Shown piece by piece: positions 8,463-16,559 of a DNA stretch of 48,684 nucleotides. The stretch covers positions 1-48,684 of the forward strand of contig JAFLUB010000020.1 of assembly GCA_022509025.1 (NCBI GenBank), written 5' to 3'. The stretch comes from Oscillospiraceae bacterium. GTDB taxonomy: Bacteria; Bacillota; Clostridia; UBA1381. Made by a program: the position numbers and the translations under genes. The notes under the pieces were generated by a model. That model did not search any database, had not been told where the DNA came from, and was given only the letters and a program-made list of their open reading frames with translations. Each line of letters starts with the position of its first letter. Position 1 is the stretch's first letter.

Positions 8463-10196
8463 TTATTCCTGCTTTATCATTTTACTAAGACGGAGAAGTG
8501 ATACAATCATTTCTTCCTTTGTCAATGTATCCTTAGGGTTAAATTTATCATCTGATTTCCCGAACATTATACCAGAGTTATACATTGCGTTCACATCATC
8601 GACAGCCCAGTCAGATATGTCGTTTAAATCTGAATAAACATGCGCCGAAAAATCCCGATTCAGTCCAAGTATATCCATTGAATTTGATAGTATTTTAGCA
8701 AGTTCCTCACGTGTGATTGAATCATACGGATAGAATTCTGTTTCCGATTTACCGTTTATCACTTTTAATTGATAAAGATTTCCTACAGCTATATCTGATA
8801 TATCTTTAAAAGGATAATCATACAAGTTTACAGCTTGTTCTATCTCTTTAACAGTTAAAAGATTATTAAGTAACTGACAAACCTCTAAACGGCTGATGTT
8901 ACCATTATAATTAATTCTGTGTAATTCCGGCAGAAGTCCTTCCTCTGCGGCAGTATTGATATCTGCCTCCGCCCATGAAGACGGCATTGCTATAACATCA
9001 TCTGCGAGTACTAATTTACCTGTGTCAAGACCATATAAACAATTGACTAAAGTACTAAATTCAGCATTATCAACCTCAAAAAACTCACCGTTGTATAACA
9101 GACTCTGCGAATCAAAAGACCAAACTATTTCCTTTCCGAAAATATCGGTAATACACATTTTATATTTCGGTGTATATTCAAAATCCCGGTTTTCTGTTTT
9201 TTTAAACCTAAAAGAGTTAAGTGCATGACAAATATATTCCATCTCATTTTTTTTTGATGAGATATACATGAAATGCTGTGTATCCTTCTCCGTTACTGAA
9301 TAACTAAAATTAGACTCTTCCTGCCATGTAGTAATAGGACCGCCGCCGGCTGAAAATAATATTAAATCTATTTCATTGCTGTTAAAATCAGGGCGGTATT
9401 CCCCATTTTTCACAAGATTAAGAACGTAGATATATTCTCTGAGCGGGTCAAAATCGGCAGATTTAACACCGTATTTTTTTTCATTGTAATTTAATATGCC
9501 GTCAAAATACAATTCTTTTTTTTCTCCATTGTTATCAGTAATACATATATGATATATTGTAGTATTTTTATTTTCGTCTGTACTTTCACCATCTGTAAAT
9601 GTGTAAGTATTGAGCATATTACAAATATTCGCAATTTCATTTTCATCTGTGGCAGTATATCTAAAGTTATATTGTGACATTTGACGATTTTCATTAACGG
9701 CGGAAAAATCTATTGAGGTTATTGTGCCACTATTCAGATTAAGACGATAATCATTTTTTTCTTCTTTTAGACTATAAATATACTTTGCCAAAAGTTCAAA
9801 ATAAGCATAACCGATACTGTATAATTTATCCTCTTCAAAATTTTTAGCATTATCATGATAATATAAATTTCTTGTTTCCCCATCAGAACTCATGAGTCTT
9901 ATAGTATATTCCAACTCATCACTTGCAAAAGTATTATCATTATCATCTATAAAAACAAAGGAGTTAAGTATATTACAAATATACTTAATTTCATTCTCTT
10001 CTTCGACAGTATAATTAAAATGAACACTACTTTCAGGTACTTCCACAGGAGACGGACCTCCTCCGTATACTGAAAAATATATTGACACTATTTTATCACT
10101 ATCTATATTAAGGCGATACTCTCTATTTTTCGCAAATGTAGTTATTTGACAGCAAACAATAACAGCAGACAAGACAAATGCAAATAATTTTTTCAT
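8463..10196 (-). CDS. secreted S-layer-homology protein with three internal repeats
   Basis: The 577-aa product has a signal peptide (KKLFAFVLSAVIVCCQITTFA). Three degenerate ~115-residue repeats begin at about residues 26, 140 and 260. Each opens with an YRLNxxS..I..I.FS strand and contains an EI.YICN.LN.F.F block. Three SLH motifs follow in about the last 180 residues (WAEADINTAAEEGLL, KDISDIAVGNLYQLKVING, WAVDDVNAMYNSGIMFG), which anchor proteins to secondary cell-wall polymers. The repeat domain is not one I recognise. GAGGAG lies 6-7 nt before the ATG, 12 nt after the queC stop. Its AT-rich codons contrast with the flanking que genes, suggesting insertion into the operon. Confidence 0.82.
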   Translation of the reverse strand: MKKLFAFVLSAVIVCCQITTFAKNREYRLNIDSDKIVSIYFSVYGGGPSPVEVPESSVHFNYTVEEENEIKYICNILNSFVFIDDNDNTFASDELEYTIRLMSSDGETRNLYYHDNAKNFEEDKLYSIGYAYFELLAKYIYSLKEEKNDYRLNLNSGTITSIDFSAVNENRQMSQYNFRYTATDENEIANICNMLNTYTFTDGESTDENKNTTIYHICITDNNGEKKELYFDGILNYNEKKYGVKSADFDPLREYIYVLNLVKNGEYRPDFNSNEIDLILFSAGGGPITTWQEESNFSYSVTEKDTQHFMYISSKKNEMEYICHALNSFRFKKTENRDFEYTPKYKMCITDIFGKEIVWSFDSQSLLYNGEFFEVDNAEFSTLVNCLYGLDTGKLVLADDVIAMPSSWAEADINTAAEEGLLPELHRINYNGNISRLEVCQLLNNLLTVKEIEQAVNLYDYPFKDISDIAVGNLYQLKVINGKSETEFYPYDSITREELAKILSNSMDILGLNRDFSAHVYSDLNDISDWAVDDVNAMYNSGIMFGKSDDKFNPKDTLTKEEMIVSLLRLSKMIKQE

Positions 10197-10208
10197 ACAT
10201 AACTCCTC

Positions 10209-10865
10209 TTACTTTTTCATATCCAAAAATCCTTCGTAGCCCCTGCGTCTTAATGTACACGCGGGGCAATGACCGCAGCCCTGACCCAATACGCCGTTAT
10301 AGCAGGTCAGCGTTTTATTATAGACTATATCCAACACGCCCAAATCATCAGCCATTTTCCATGTTTCGGCTTTATTTATCCACATCAGCGGCGTGTGAAT
10401 TACAAAATTATAATCCATCGCTAAATTAAGCGTTACATTAAGTGACTTAACAAAAATATCGCGGCAGTCGGGATAGCCGGAAAAGTCTGTTTCGCATACG
10501 CCCGTTACTATCTCCGTTGCGCCGTGTGTTTTCGCGTAAATTGCGGCATAGCTTAAAAATAACAGGTTTCTTCCCTCGACAAATGTGTTTGGCGGCGCGC
10601 CCTCAGGCTTTGTTTCCTCAACCGGAATATCCTCGCGCGTGAGTGAGTTTGCGCTAAGCTGATTTATAACCGGAGTTGGGACTACCTCATACGGAATGCC
10701 CGCGTCAGCGCATATTTCTTTTGCGCATTCAAGCTCCAGCTTGTGACGCTGACCGTAATCAAAACCCACAGCCGAAACGTTCTCTTTTCCGAATCTGTCT
10801 ATCGCCCAGAATAGACAGGTTGTGCTGTCCTGCCCGCCGGATAAAACTACTATTGCCTTCTTCAT
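10209..10865 (-). CDS. queC: 7-cyano-7-deazaguanine synthase
   Basis: The 218-aa product has the N-type ATP-pyrophosphatase PP-loop SGGQDSTT (residues 9-16) and a C-terminal four-Cys zinc site ([14 protein letters not shown]). It converts 7-carboxy-7-deazaguanine to preQ0 using ATP and ammonia. The frame could be extended to a GTG nine codons upstream, but that lies inside a leader element repeated in front of ilvD and dnaN. ATG 10865, preceded by GGAG at 6 nt, gives the family N-terminus [10 protein letters not shown]. The leader can hide this Shine-Dalgarno. Confidence 0.95.
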   Translation of the reverse strand: MKKAIVVLSGGQDSTTCLFWAIDRFGKENVSAVGFDYGQRHKLELECAKEICADAGIPYEVVPTPVINQLSANSLTREDIPVEETKPEGAPPNTFVEGRNLLFLSYAAIYAKTHGATEIVTGVCETDFSGYPDCRDIFVKSLNVTLNLAMDYNFVIHTPLMWINKAETWKMADDLGVLDIVYNKTLTCYNGVLGQGCGHCPACTLRRRGYEGFLDMKK

Positions 10866-11038
10866 GGTAATCTCCATAGCCTTTCTGCCCACAAGTCATA
10901 TCAAATTTTAACACACCTATCGTGGGCAGATAAGGTGTTAAATGGAGATTATGCCCATGTGCGATTTTTGAGCTTGCGAGAAAATACTCGCACGGGCAAT
11001 CAAATCATATAACGTGATTTATCACGTTATATCTCCTT
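10866..11038 (-). promoter_or_regulatory. repeated structured leader element, copy 1 (before queC)
   Basis: This fills the queF-queC gap exactly. In the transcript sense it contains a Shine-Dalgarno plus a 6-codon GTG frame (11,025-11,005), a TTGCCCGTGC / GCACATGGGCA stem, and a TGCGAG / CTCGCA hairpin. Next come the blocks TTTAACAC / GTGTTAAA and TGCCCAC (10,928-10,922) / GTGGGCA (10,892-10,886). Finally AATCTCCAT (10,950-10,942) pairs with ATGGAGATT (10,877-10,869), which covers the queC ribosome-binding site. The ilvD copy is nearly identical in block order and sequence. It does not match the preQ1 riboswitch classes I know. Confidence 0.75.
11005..11025 (-). CDS. six-codon upstream reading frame in the queC leader
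   Basis: GTG ATA AAT CAC GTT ATA followed by TGA, preceded by AAGGAG at 7 nt. The Shine-Dalgarno overlaps the last codons of queF. The ilvD leader has an equivalent frame (VINHVN against VINHVI) with an equally good ribosome-binding site. The sequence is also a palindrome (CGTGATAAATCACG), so it may instead be a hairpin. Translation is not shown. Confidence 0.35.
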   Translation of the reverse strand: MINHVI

Positions 11039-11503
11039 CAAGCTTTCAAAAAGTCTTTCTTCCGCAATTTTTTCGTACTTCGTCCCCTTTTCGCCGTAGT
11101 TCGCAAACGGATAAATCGCTATTCCTCCGCGCGGTGTGAAAATTCCTTTTACCTCAATATACTTCGGTTCCATGAGTTTCACAAGGTCTTTCATAATTAT
11201 ATTAACGCAGTCCTCATGGAAATCACCCTGATTGCGGAAGCTGAAAAGATACAGCTTTAATGATTTACTCTCAACCATTCTGGTATTCGGGATATAGTTT
11301 ATAACTATCTTTGCAAAGTCCGGCTGTCCGGTGATAGGACACAATGACGTGAACTCGGGACAGTTGAAAGTTACCATATAATCATTATCAGGGTGCTTGT
11401 TCACAAACGTTTCAAGCACCTCGGGAGCATACGTATCCTTATATACTGTTTTTTTATTTCCTAAAAGGGATAAACCCTCTGTTTCAGATTCATTTCTCGG
11501 CAT
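11027..11503 (-). CDS. queF: NADPH-dependent 7-cyano-7-deazaguanine reductase, type I
   Basis: The 158-aa product has the short YkvM-type QueF length. The catalytic thioimide-forming Cys is Cys55 in [14 protein letters not shown], and the family motif ESKS sits in [20 protein letters not shown]. It reduces preQ0 to preQ1, which is inserted into tRNA by Tgt. AAGGAG 8 nt upstream fixes the start. It is the first gene of the que operon. No preQ1 riboswitch is visible in the 250 bp upstream. Confidence 0.96.
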   Translation of the reverse strand: MPRNESETEGLSLLGNKKTVYKDTYAPEVLETFVNKHPDNDYMVTFNCPEFTSLCPITGQPDFAKIVINYIPNTRMVESKSLKLYLFSFRNQGDFHEDCVNIIMKDLVKLMEPKYIEVKGIFTPRGGIAIYPFANYGEKGTKYEKIAEERLFESLKEI

Positions 11504-11555
11504 AAATTTTTCTCCTTTTTGCGATAAATTGAAATTTGTTGGCGCGTGTTGAGTC

Positions 11556-11582
11556 GTGACAGGGGGACAGTTCTCCTGTCAC
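11556..11582. repeat. REP-like palindrome
   Basis: The inverted repeat GTGACAGG-N11-CCTGTCAC lies 53 bp upstream of queF. A degenerate second motif with GTGTATGACAG and CCGTCCCC follows. The G-rich GGGGACAG-type core is like REP palindromes seen in many Firmicutes, but no RAYT transposase is in the window. Confidence 0.5.
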
Positions 11583-11675
11583 AGGTGTATGACAGAGAAA
11601 ACCGTCCCCGCGGTCACTCCGGCAACAACACAGGATATTACCTCATTAGACCCTCCACCACGCTTCGCGCGGTCC

Positions 11676-11713
11676 CCCTCCCTCCAAAAATCCTTAGGAT
11701 TGTTGGAGGGAGG
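11676..11713. repeat. REP-like long inverted repeat between queF and tyrA
   Basis: The arms CCCTCCCTCCAA and TTGGAGGGAGG enclose a second palindrome, AATCCTTAGGATT. The following sequence GGAGGCTTACACATGCCATC recurs in altered form near 25,422-25,450. The 11,504-11,756 gap holds only such palindromic sequence and no credible gene. It may act as a terminator for tyrA on the minus strand. Confidence 0.55.
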
Positions 11714-11756
11714 CTTACACATGCCATCAACACACCGACAACTTTTTATCTGCATT

Positions 11757-12596
11757 TTATTCCATCAACCATCTTAGCTTCTGCTCTGTGGCGTGTTTCA
11801 TTATATTCTCTAATTCCGCCCTGTCGTTATTCTCCACCGCGTCGGCAATCTTGCCAAGACTGTCCTGCATCTCGTGTATTCTCTTAACAAGCGCGTCTTT
11901 GTTTTCAACAAACAGCTCGCTCCACATTTCGGCATTTATAACCGCGACACGCGTACAGTCACGAAGGCTTCCCGCGCTGAAATATGTTGACCGCGCAATC
12001 ATCGGATTATCGCACAGCGCGACAGCGACAACATGCATAAGCTGACTTGTGTACGCGATTATCTCGTCATGCTCCTTTGGAGTTGTGGTTACTATATGCT
12101 TGCAGCCTATATACTCCGCCAATTCACGCACAAGCGCGACATTTTCCGGCTTGTTATCCGGAGTCGGAGTGATAAGAAATGATGCTTTGTTGAAAAGCGT
12201 GTCTGTTGAGCTTTGATATCCGCCGACCTCGCGTCCCGCCATAGGATGCGCGCCGATAAAATCCACATCTTCGGGAAGGATTTTTTTAAGCTCCTCAACC
12301 ATAAAGGTCTTTACTCCCGAAACATCCGTTATAACCGCGCCCTTTTTAATGCGCGAAATGTTATCGCGCACCATATCCACATTAAGTTGCGGGTACAGGC
12401 ACAGAATTATTAAATCCGCGTCCTCCATTGCGTCTCCCGGGTTAGAGTACCCTTCGTCAATCGCGCCGTCCTGCTTTGCAAGATGAAGTATTTCCGCCGT
12501 TCTGTTATACGCCGCAATTGTGCAGTTATGAAACCCGCGCAGTCTGCGCGCGATTGAACCGCCTATTAAACCTAATCCGATTATTGCTATTTTCAT
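11757..12596 (-). CDS. tyrA: prephenate dehydrogenase
   Basis: The 279-aa product has the N-terminal NAD(P)-binding motif GLGLIGGS (residues 7-14) and the TyrA signature DVSGVKTFMVEELKKILPED, followed by FIGAHPMAGRE and an all-helical C-terminal domain. It oxidatively decarboxylates prephenate to 4-hydroxyphenylpyruvate for tyrosine. ATG 12,596 is chosen over an in-frame ATG four codons earlier, because GGAG lies 6 nt upstream and the start gives KIAIIGLG directly. The partner genes aroF and pheA are 28 kb away. No ACT domain is visible at the C-terminus. Confidence 0.95.
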   Translation of the reverse strand: MKIAIIGLGLIGGSIARRLRGFHNCTIAAYNRTAEILHLAKQDGAIDEGYSNPGDAMEDADLIILCLYPQLNVDMVRDNISRIKKGAVITDVSGVKTFMVEELKKILPEDVDFIGAHPMAGREVGGYQSSTDTLFNKASFLITPTPDNKPENVALVRELAEYIGCKHIVTTTPKEHDEIIAYTSQLMHVVAVALCDNPMIARSTYFSAGSLRDCTRVAVINAEMWSELFVENKDALVKRIHEMQDSLGKIADAVENNDRAELENIMKHATEQKLRWLME

Positions 12597-12662
12597 TCTA
12601 ATCTCCATTCTTTTATTTTTTTCTATTCTACCACAAAAACCTGAACTTGTGAATATCTATTT

Positions 12663-13664
12663 TCAAGCCAATTCCGTCGCGTCCTCTTCGTTAAGAAATG
12701 ACAAACTTTCTTTTATTCCCGAGGTATAATAAATCTTATTATCATCTGTTATAAAAACAACATCGAAATCACCGTTATCCCGGTAATATTCTATCGCCTT
12801 TTCCATACCCATGACAAAAAGCGCGGTAGAAAGCGCGTCGGCTTTTGCAGCGTTATCACATATTATGGAAACAGAGGCAAGACCGTTATTTGCAGGATAG
12901 CCTGTTTTCGGGTCAATTATATGATGATATATTTGTCCGTTTTCCTTAAATACCTGTTCATATGAGCCGGAGGTCGCTATGCATTTATCCATTAAATCCA
13001 GCGTCGCAATATAGTTATCAGAGTTTTTCGGGTCGGCAATACCAATAAGCCAACGGCTCCCGTCCGGTTTCTTTCCGATTGCCTGAATTGCGCTGCCAAA
13101 GGAGATTAAGGCGGATTTTATATTGTTATCTTTAAAAATCTCCGTAAGCTTATCGCTTGCATAACCCTTTGCAATACCGCCCAAATCAAGCATTGCATTA
13201 TCCTTCAGAGTTATATTATTATCTTTGATTTCAATATTTTTGTAGTTTACTTTTTTTAGCTGTTCCCGTAATTCATTTTCATCAGGGACACGGTAATTTT
13301 GTCCGAAAAAGCCCCATGAATCCATAACCGGCGCTATGGTTATATCAAACGCGCCGTCTGTTGAATTGCATATTTCAATCGCGGTATTAATCAGATACGC
13401 AGTTTCGTCACTGACATCTCCCGTTCCGTTTTTGTTGAGCGGGAAAATATCTCCGTTTTCGTTTGAGCGTGATAATTCCGTATCAAGGCGGTATATTTCC
13501 TCTTCCGCCTCGTCAATAACGTTTGCCGCATTATCTCCGTAAGCCGTAAGCGTTACGACAGTATCCATCGCGGTGATTGTTTTTCTTTCGGGATTTTCAT
13601 TTCCGCCGCACGCGGTAAGCGCAAAGCAGAGCGGCAAAATCATAAATAATATTATTCGTCTCAT
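12663..13664 (-). CDS. apbE: FAD:protein FMN transferase lipoprotein (ApbE)
   Basis: The 333-aa product has a lipoprotein signal ending in ALTAC (Cys19). ApbE motifs follow: TAMDTVVTLTAYG, FDITIAPVMDSWGF, LDLGGIAKGYASDKL and HHIIDPKTGYPA, with a late ALFVMGMEKA helix. The enzyme transfers FMN from FAD onto Thr or Ser of exported flavoproteins. It overlaps the upstream Gx-family gene by 4 bp and is third in a NusG_II - Gx - ApbE operon, a grouping known from extracytoplasmic electron-transfer loci. No FMN-binding target protein is in the window. Confidence 0.93.
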   Translation of the reverse strand: MRRIILFMILPLCFALTACGGNENPERKTITAMDTVVTLTAYGDNAANVIDEAEEEIYRLDTELSRSNENGDIFPLNKNGTGDVSDETAYLINTAIEICNSTDGAFDITIAPVMDSWGFFGQNYRVPDENELREQLKKVNYKNIEIKDNNITLKDNAMLDLGGIAKGYASDKLTEIFKDNNIKSALISFGSAIQAIGKKPDGSRWLIGIADPKNSDNYIATLDLMDKCIATSGSYEQVFKENGQIYHHIIDPKTGYPANNGLASVSIICDNAAKADALSTALFVMGMEKAIEYYRDNGDFDVVFITDDNKIYYTSGIKESLSFLNEEDATELA

Positions 13665-14179
13665 TTAATCGCTCCCAACATTTTTTTTATTTTACCGTTG
13701 CCGTACTTTAATATCTGCTGTGTCACAAGCCCCGTGAAAGCTCCCGTGATGACAGCCGAGATAAGTAAAACCGGCAGGTACCATACTACCTGGATTGTCC
13801 GCGTTATAATAACCGCGGCAAGTATCTGACCGATATTATGACCAATCGCGCCGATTATACTTACGCACCAAATCATATTATCCTTTAAAAACAGCGATAA
13901 CACCGACATCAATATAAAGCATACTATCCCGCCGGCAAGCGAATACATACAGCTTACTACGCTTCCGGCGAAAATACTGCCGAGAATAACGCGTAAAATC
14001 AGAATAATAAACGCGTCCCTCTTGCCAAGCGTAAACAGGGCAAAGAGCGTGACAACATTCGCCAGACCAAGCTTAATTCCGGGGATAGGCGCAAGAGGCG
14101 GAATCTGCGCTTCAATTATGAATATCGTCAGAGCAACCGCCGTTAGGACGGCTATAACCGTTATCCTTTTTGCGCTCAT
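13661..14179 (-). CDS. Gx transporter family (Hpre_diP_synt_I) membrane protein
   Basis: The 172-aa, five-to-six-helix membrane protein has the family N-terminus EAQIPPLAPIPGIKLGLANV and the conserved loop LGKRDAFIILILRVILGS. Databases often label this family heptaprenyl diphosphate synthase component I. It more probably behaves like an ECF-type S-component, and it resembles EetB of flavin-based electron transfer loci as I recall them. It lies 5 nt after the NusG_II gene and overlaps apbE by 4 bp. Confidence 0.85.
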   Translation of the reverse strand: MSAKRITVIAVLTAVALTIFIIEAQIPPLAPIPGIKLGLANVVTLFALFTLGKRDAFIILILRVILGSIFAGSVVSCMYSLAGGIVCFILMSVLSLFLKDNMIWCVSIIGAIGHNIGQILAAVIITRTIQVVWYLPVLLISAVITGAFTGLVTQQILKYGNGKIKKMLGAIK

Positions 14180-14184
14180 TTTCT

Positions 14185-14571
14185 TTAACCTCCCGTCCGC
14201 GCGTCAATATCGCTGTCCGCGCCTGTTATTTCTATTGTTACCTTGTTAGGCAGACACACAATCGGCAAAACGCCGTTATCTATCCAGCCTTGATTTACGC
14301 ATATTTTATCGGGACAATCCGCGCTTGTTATCCGTATTCTGCCATTTTCGGCTCTGACCGAGTTCTTATGCCCGCTTTCGTCCGTAATCTCAAACTCTAT
14401 CGGTTCTGTTAGCGTGTCAAGATTTATTTCACGTATAATTTCACCGTTCTGATATATCTTTGCTGTTTTGTGTTCCGATGTGCGCAGATATCTTACCGCC
14501 ATCACAGCAAAGGAGGACAGCAGCAGTATCGCTAAAACCGAAATTATCGCTTTATTTTTATTCATTATCAT
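14185..14571 (-). CDS. NusG domain II-containing membrane-anchored protein
   Basis: The 128-aa product has one N-terminal transmembrane segment (IISVLAILLLSSFAVMAV) followed by an extracytoplasmic NusG_II/DUF1312-type domain. That domain includes the hallmark Cys-containing block CPDKICVNQGWI and a closing ..LPIVCLPNKVTIEI strand. The frame is open 34 codons further upstream. The start at 14,571 is preferred because AAGGT lies 7 nt upstream and a good promoter at 14,645-14,673 overlaps the longer version. It is first in the operon with the Gx protein and ApbE. Confidence 0.85.
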   Translation of the reverse strand: MIMNKNKAIISVLAILLLSSFAVMAVRYLRTSEHKTAKIYQNGEIIREINLDTLTEPIEFEITDESGHKNSVRAENGRIRITSADCPDKICVNQGWIDNGVLPIVCLPNKVTIEITGADSDIDARTGG

Positions 14572-14644
14572 ATTATTTACCTTTATATATTTCAACGCAG
14601 TCCTCAATGTTTTCTCAAGCGTTAAAAGTGTTGCTTTTGATAAT

Positions 14645-14673
14645 ATTGTACCACACAATTTATTAAAAAGCAA
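14645..14673 (-). promoter_or_regulatory. sigma-A promoter of the NusG_II-Gx-apbE operon
   Basis: In the minus-strand sense, TTGCTT, a 17-nt spacer, then TACAAT. The leader to the chosen ATG is about 70 nt. The rest of the 263-bp gap (14,572-14,834) shows only promoter-like AT-rich sequence. Confidence 0.65.
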
Positions 14674-14766
14674 ACATCCTCGTTATCGTCGCAGATTTGC
14701 AGTGTTAAACGCAGCTTACCAATATTTCAAAAATCGTTTAAATATATGTCTTTTTCTTTACTGCTA

Positions 14767-14796
14767 TTGACGCAGTACATTGATAAATGATAAAAT
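14767..14796 (+). promoter_or_regulatory. probable promoter of the methyltransferase-ecf-truA operon
   Basis: TTGACG, an 18-nt spacer, then TAAAAT, about 40 nt before the 14,835 start codon. TATAAT at 14,796-14,801 is a possible alternative -10 with a poor spacer. Confidence 0.5.
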
Positions 14797-14834
14797 ATAA
14801 TAGAATATTTATAGCCTGAGGATAGGAGAAAAAT

Positions 14835-15701
14835 ATGTGGAGTGCAGATAAATGGACCGATTACAGCCTTTGTGACAGCGCTGACGGGGAAAAATTAGAA
14901 TACTGGGGCAAATACCTTTTGCGCCGGCCCGACCCGCAAGCGGTCTGGAGCGTTAAGTCCTCTAAGGAATGGGACAAGGCGGACGCGTGGTATCACCGTT
15001 CAAAATCAGGCGGCGGAAGCTGGCAGTTTCTCAGTAAAAAACTGCCCGAACGCTGGACAATTAAATACCGTAATCTCACATTTAATATAAAACCGATGGG
15101 CTTTAAGCATACCGGCCTTTTCCCCGAGCAGGCGGTTAACTGGGACTGGTTTTCCGGGCTTATCAAGAATTCGGGTGAAAAAATCCGCGTCCTTAACCTG
15201 TTCGCCTATACAGGCGGCGCGACTGTCGCGGCGCTGGAAGCGGGCGCGGAGGTTGTGCATGTGGACGCGTCCAAGGGCATGGTAACATGGGCAAAGGAGA
15301 ATGTGGTATCATCAGGACTTCAGGACAGACCTGTAAGGTATATAGTAGACGACGTGGTTAAGTTCGTGCAGCGCGAACATAGACGCGGGCGCGAATATGA
15401 CGCGATTATAATGGATCCGCCCTCCTACGGCAGAGGACCGTCGGGCGAGGTGTGGAAAATTGAAAACGAGCTTTATCCGCTGATTGAGGAGTGCATGAAG
15501 ATATTATCACCGCACCCGCTGTTTTTCCTTATAAATTCCTACACAACAGGACTGAGCGCACAGGTGCTCATAAACGTGCTTACAATGACTGTAGGGAAAA
15601 AATACGGCGGAAAAATCACCGCGGACGAGATAGGCTTACCGATGAAAGCAAATAACCTGATACTTCCCTGCGGCATCAGCGGACGATGGGAGCGCGGATA
15701 A
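14835..15701 (+). CDS. class I SAM-dependent methyltransferase, RlmI/RlmK-like
   Basis: The 288-aa product has the SAM-binding motif LNLFAYTGGATVAALEAGA, an acidic strand end VVHVDASKGM, and the catalytic-type motif IMDPPSYGRGPSGEVWKIE. This combination is typical of the Methyltrans_SAM (RlmI/RlmK) group, which methylates 23S rRNA, although no N-terminal PUA domain is present. It is first in a plus-strand operon, 3 nt before ecfA1. The rRNA target is an inference from family. Confidence 0.85.
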   Translation: MWSADKWTDYSLCDSADGEKLEYWGKYLLRRPDPQAVWSVKSSKEWDKADAWYHRSKSGGGSWQFLSKKLPERWTIKYRNLTFNIKPMGFKHTGLFPEQAVNWDWFSGLIKNSGEKIRVLNLFAYTGGATVAALEAGAEVVHVDASKGMVTWAKENVVSSGLQDRPVRYIVDDVVKFVQREHRRGREYDAIIMDPPSYGRGPSGEVWKIENELYPLIEECMKILSPHPLFFLINSYTTGLSAQVLINVLTMTVGKKYGGKITADEIGLPMKANNLILPCGISGRWERG

Positions 15702-15704
15702 GAA

Positions 15705-16559
15705 ATGATAGAAACACAAAATCTTTCCTTTGCATACCATAGCGATGATGAAGACGCTGCCACGGCGGAAAAAGTTTTAAAGGATATAAACTTAAAAATA
15801 GAAAAAGGCTCTTTTACCGCCATACTGGGGTCTAACGGCAGCGGAAAATCCACGCTTGCAAAGCATTTTAACGCTATTCTTCTGCCGACTCTCGGTAAGG
15901 TATATGTAAAGGGTATGGATACGGCTTCGGCGGAAAACATTTTTTCGATACGTTCTTCAGCCGGAATGGTTTTTCAGAACCCGGACAATCAGATGGTCGC
16001 GGCGATAGTTGAGGATGAGGTGGCGTTCGCGCCGGAAAATCTCGGCGTTGAGCCTGAGGAAATCCGCCGCCGCGTGGATGAGTGTCTTGAAGCTGTTAAC
16101 ATGACAGATTATGCTTCAAGCACACCGTCAAAGCTTTCCGGCGGACAAAAGCAGCGCGTCGCGATTGCCGCGGTGCTTGCGATGAACCCCGAAATACTTA
16201 TCCTGGATGAACCGACAGCGATGCTTGACCCGAAGGGCAGAAGCGAGGTTATAAAGACAATAGAAAAGCTTAATAAAGAAAACGGCATAACCGTTGTGCT
16301 TATAACTCATTACATGGACGAGGCGGCAAGAGCGGACAGAGTGATTGTAATTGACGATGGCTTAGTTTCGCTTGACGGCACACCTCATGAGGTTTTTTGC
16401 AATGTGGAAAAACTTAAAGCCATAGGTCTTGACGTGCCGCAGGTGACACTCCTCGCATATGAGCTTCAAAAGCGCGGCATAGAAATAAACAAAAGCGTGC
16501 TTACCGTTGAAGAATGCTTCGCGGAGCTTTTAAGAGTTTCGGGAGGTATGGGAAAATGA
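15705..16559 (+). CDS. ecfA1: energy-coupling factor transporter ATPase EcfA1
   Basis: The 284-aa ABC ATPase has Walker [11 protein letters not shown]-loop [12 protein letters not shown], signature LSGGQKQR and Walker [12 protein letters not shown], followed by ITHYMDEA. The QNPDNQ Q-loop and the C-terminal extension are typical of EcfA. It forms the EcfA-EcfA'-EcfT module that powers vitamin-binding S-components. It overlaps ecfA2 by 4 bp (ATGA). Confidence 0.95.
   Translation: MIETQNLSFAYHSDDEDAATAEKVLKDINLKIEKGSFTAILGSNGSGKSTLAKHFNAILLPTLGKVYVKGMDTASAENIFSIRSSAGMVFQNPDNQMVAAIVEDEVAFAPENLGVEPEEIRRRVDECLEAVNMTDYASSTPSKLSGGQKQRVAIAAVLAMNPEILILDEPTAMLDPKGRSEVIKTIEKLNKENGITVVLITHYMDEAARADRVIVIDDGLVSLDGTPHEVFCNVEKLKAIGLDVPQVTLLAYELQKRGIEINKSVLTVEECFAELLRVSGGMGK

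Noticed and set aside
10866-11038. preQ1 riboswitch before queC
   Set aside because: The location fits, but the sequence does not resemble preQ1-I, -II or -III, and near-identical copies precede ilvD and dnaN, which have nothing to do with preQ1.
11546-11887. Plus-strand open frames across the queF-tyrA gap
   Set aside because: They run through REP-like palindromes and into tyrA antisense, with no ribosome-binding site or domain-like sequence.
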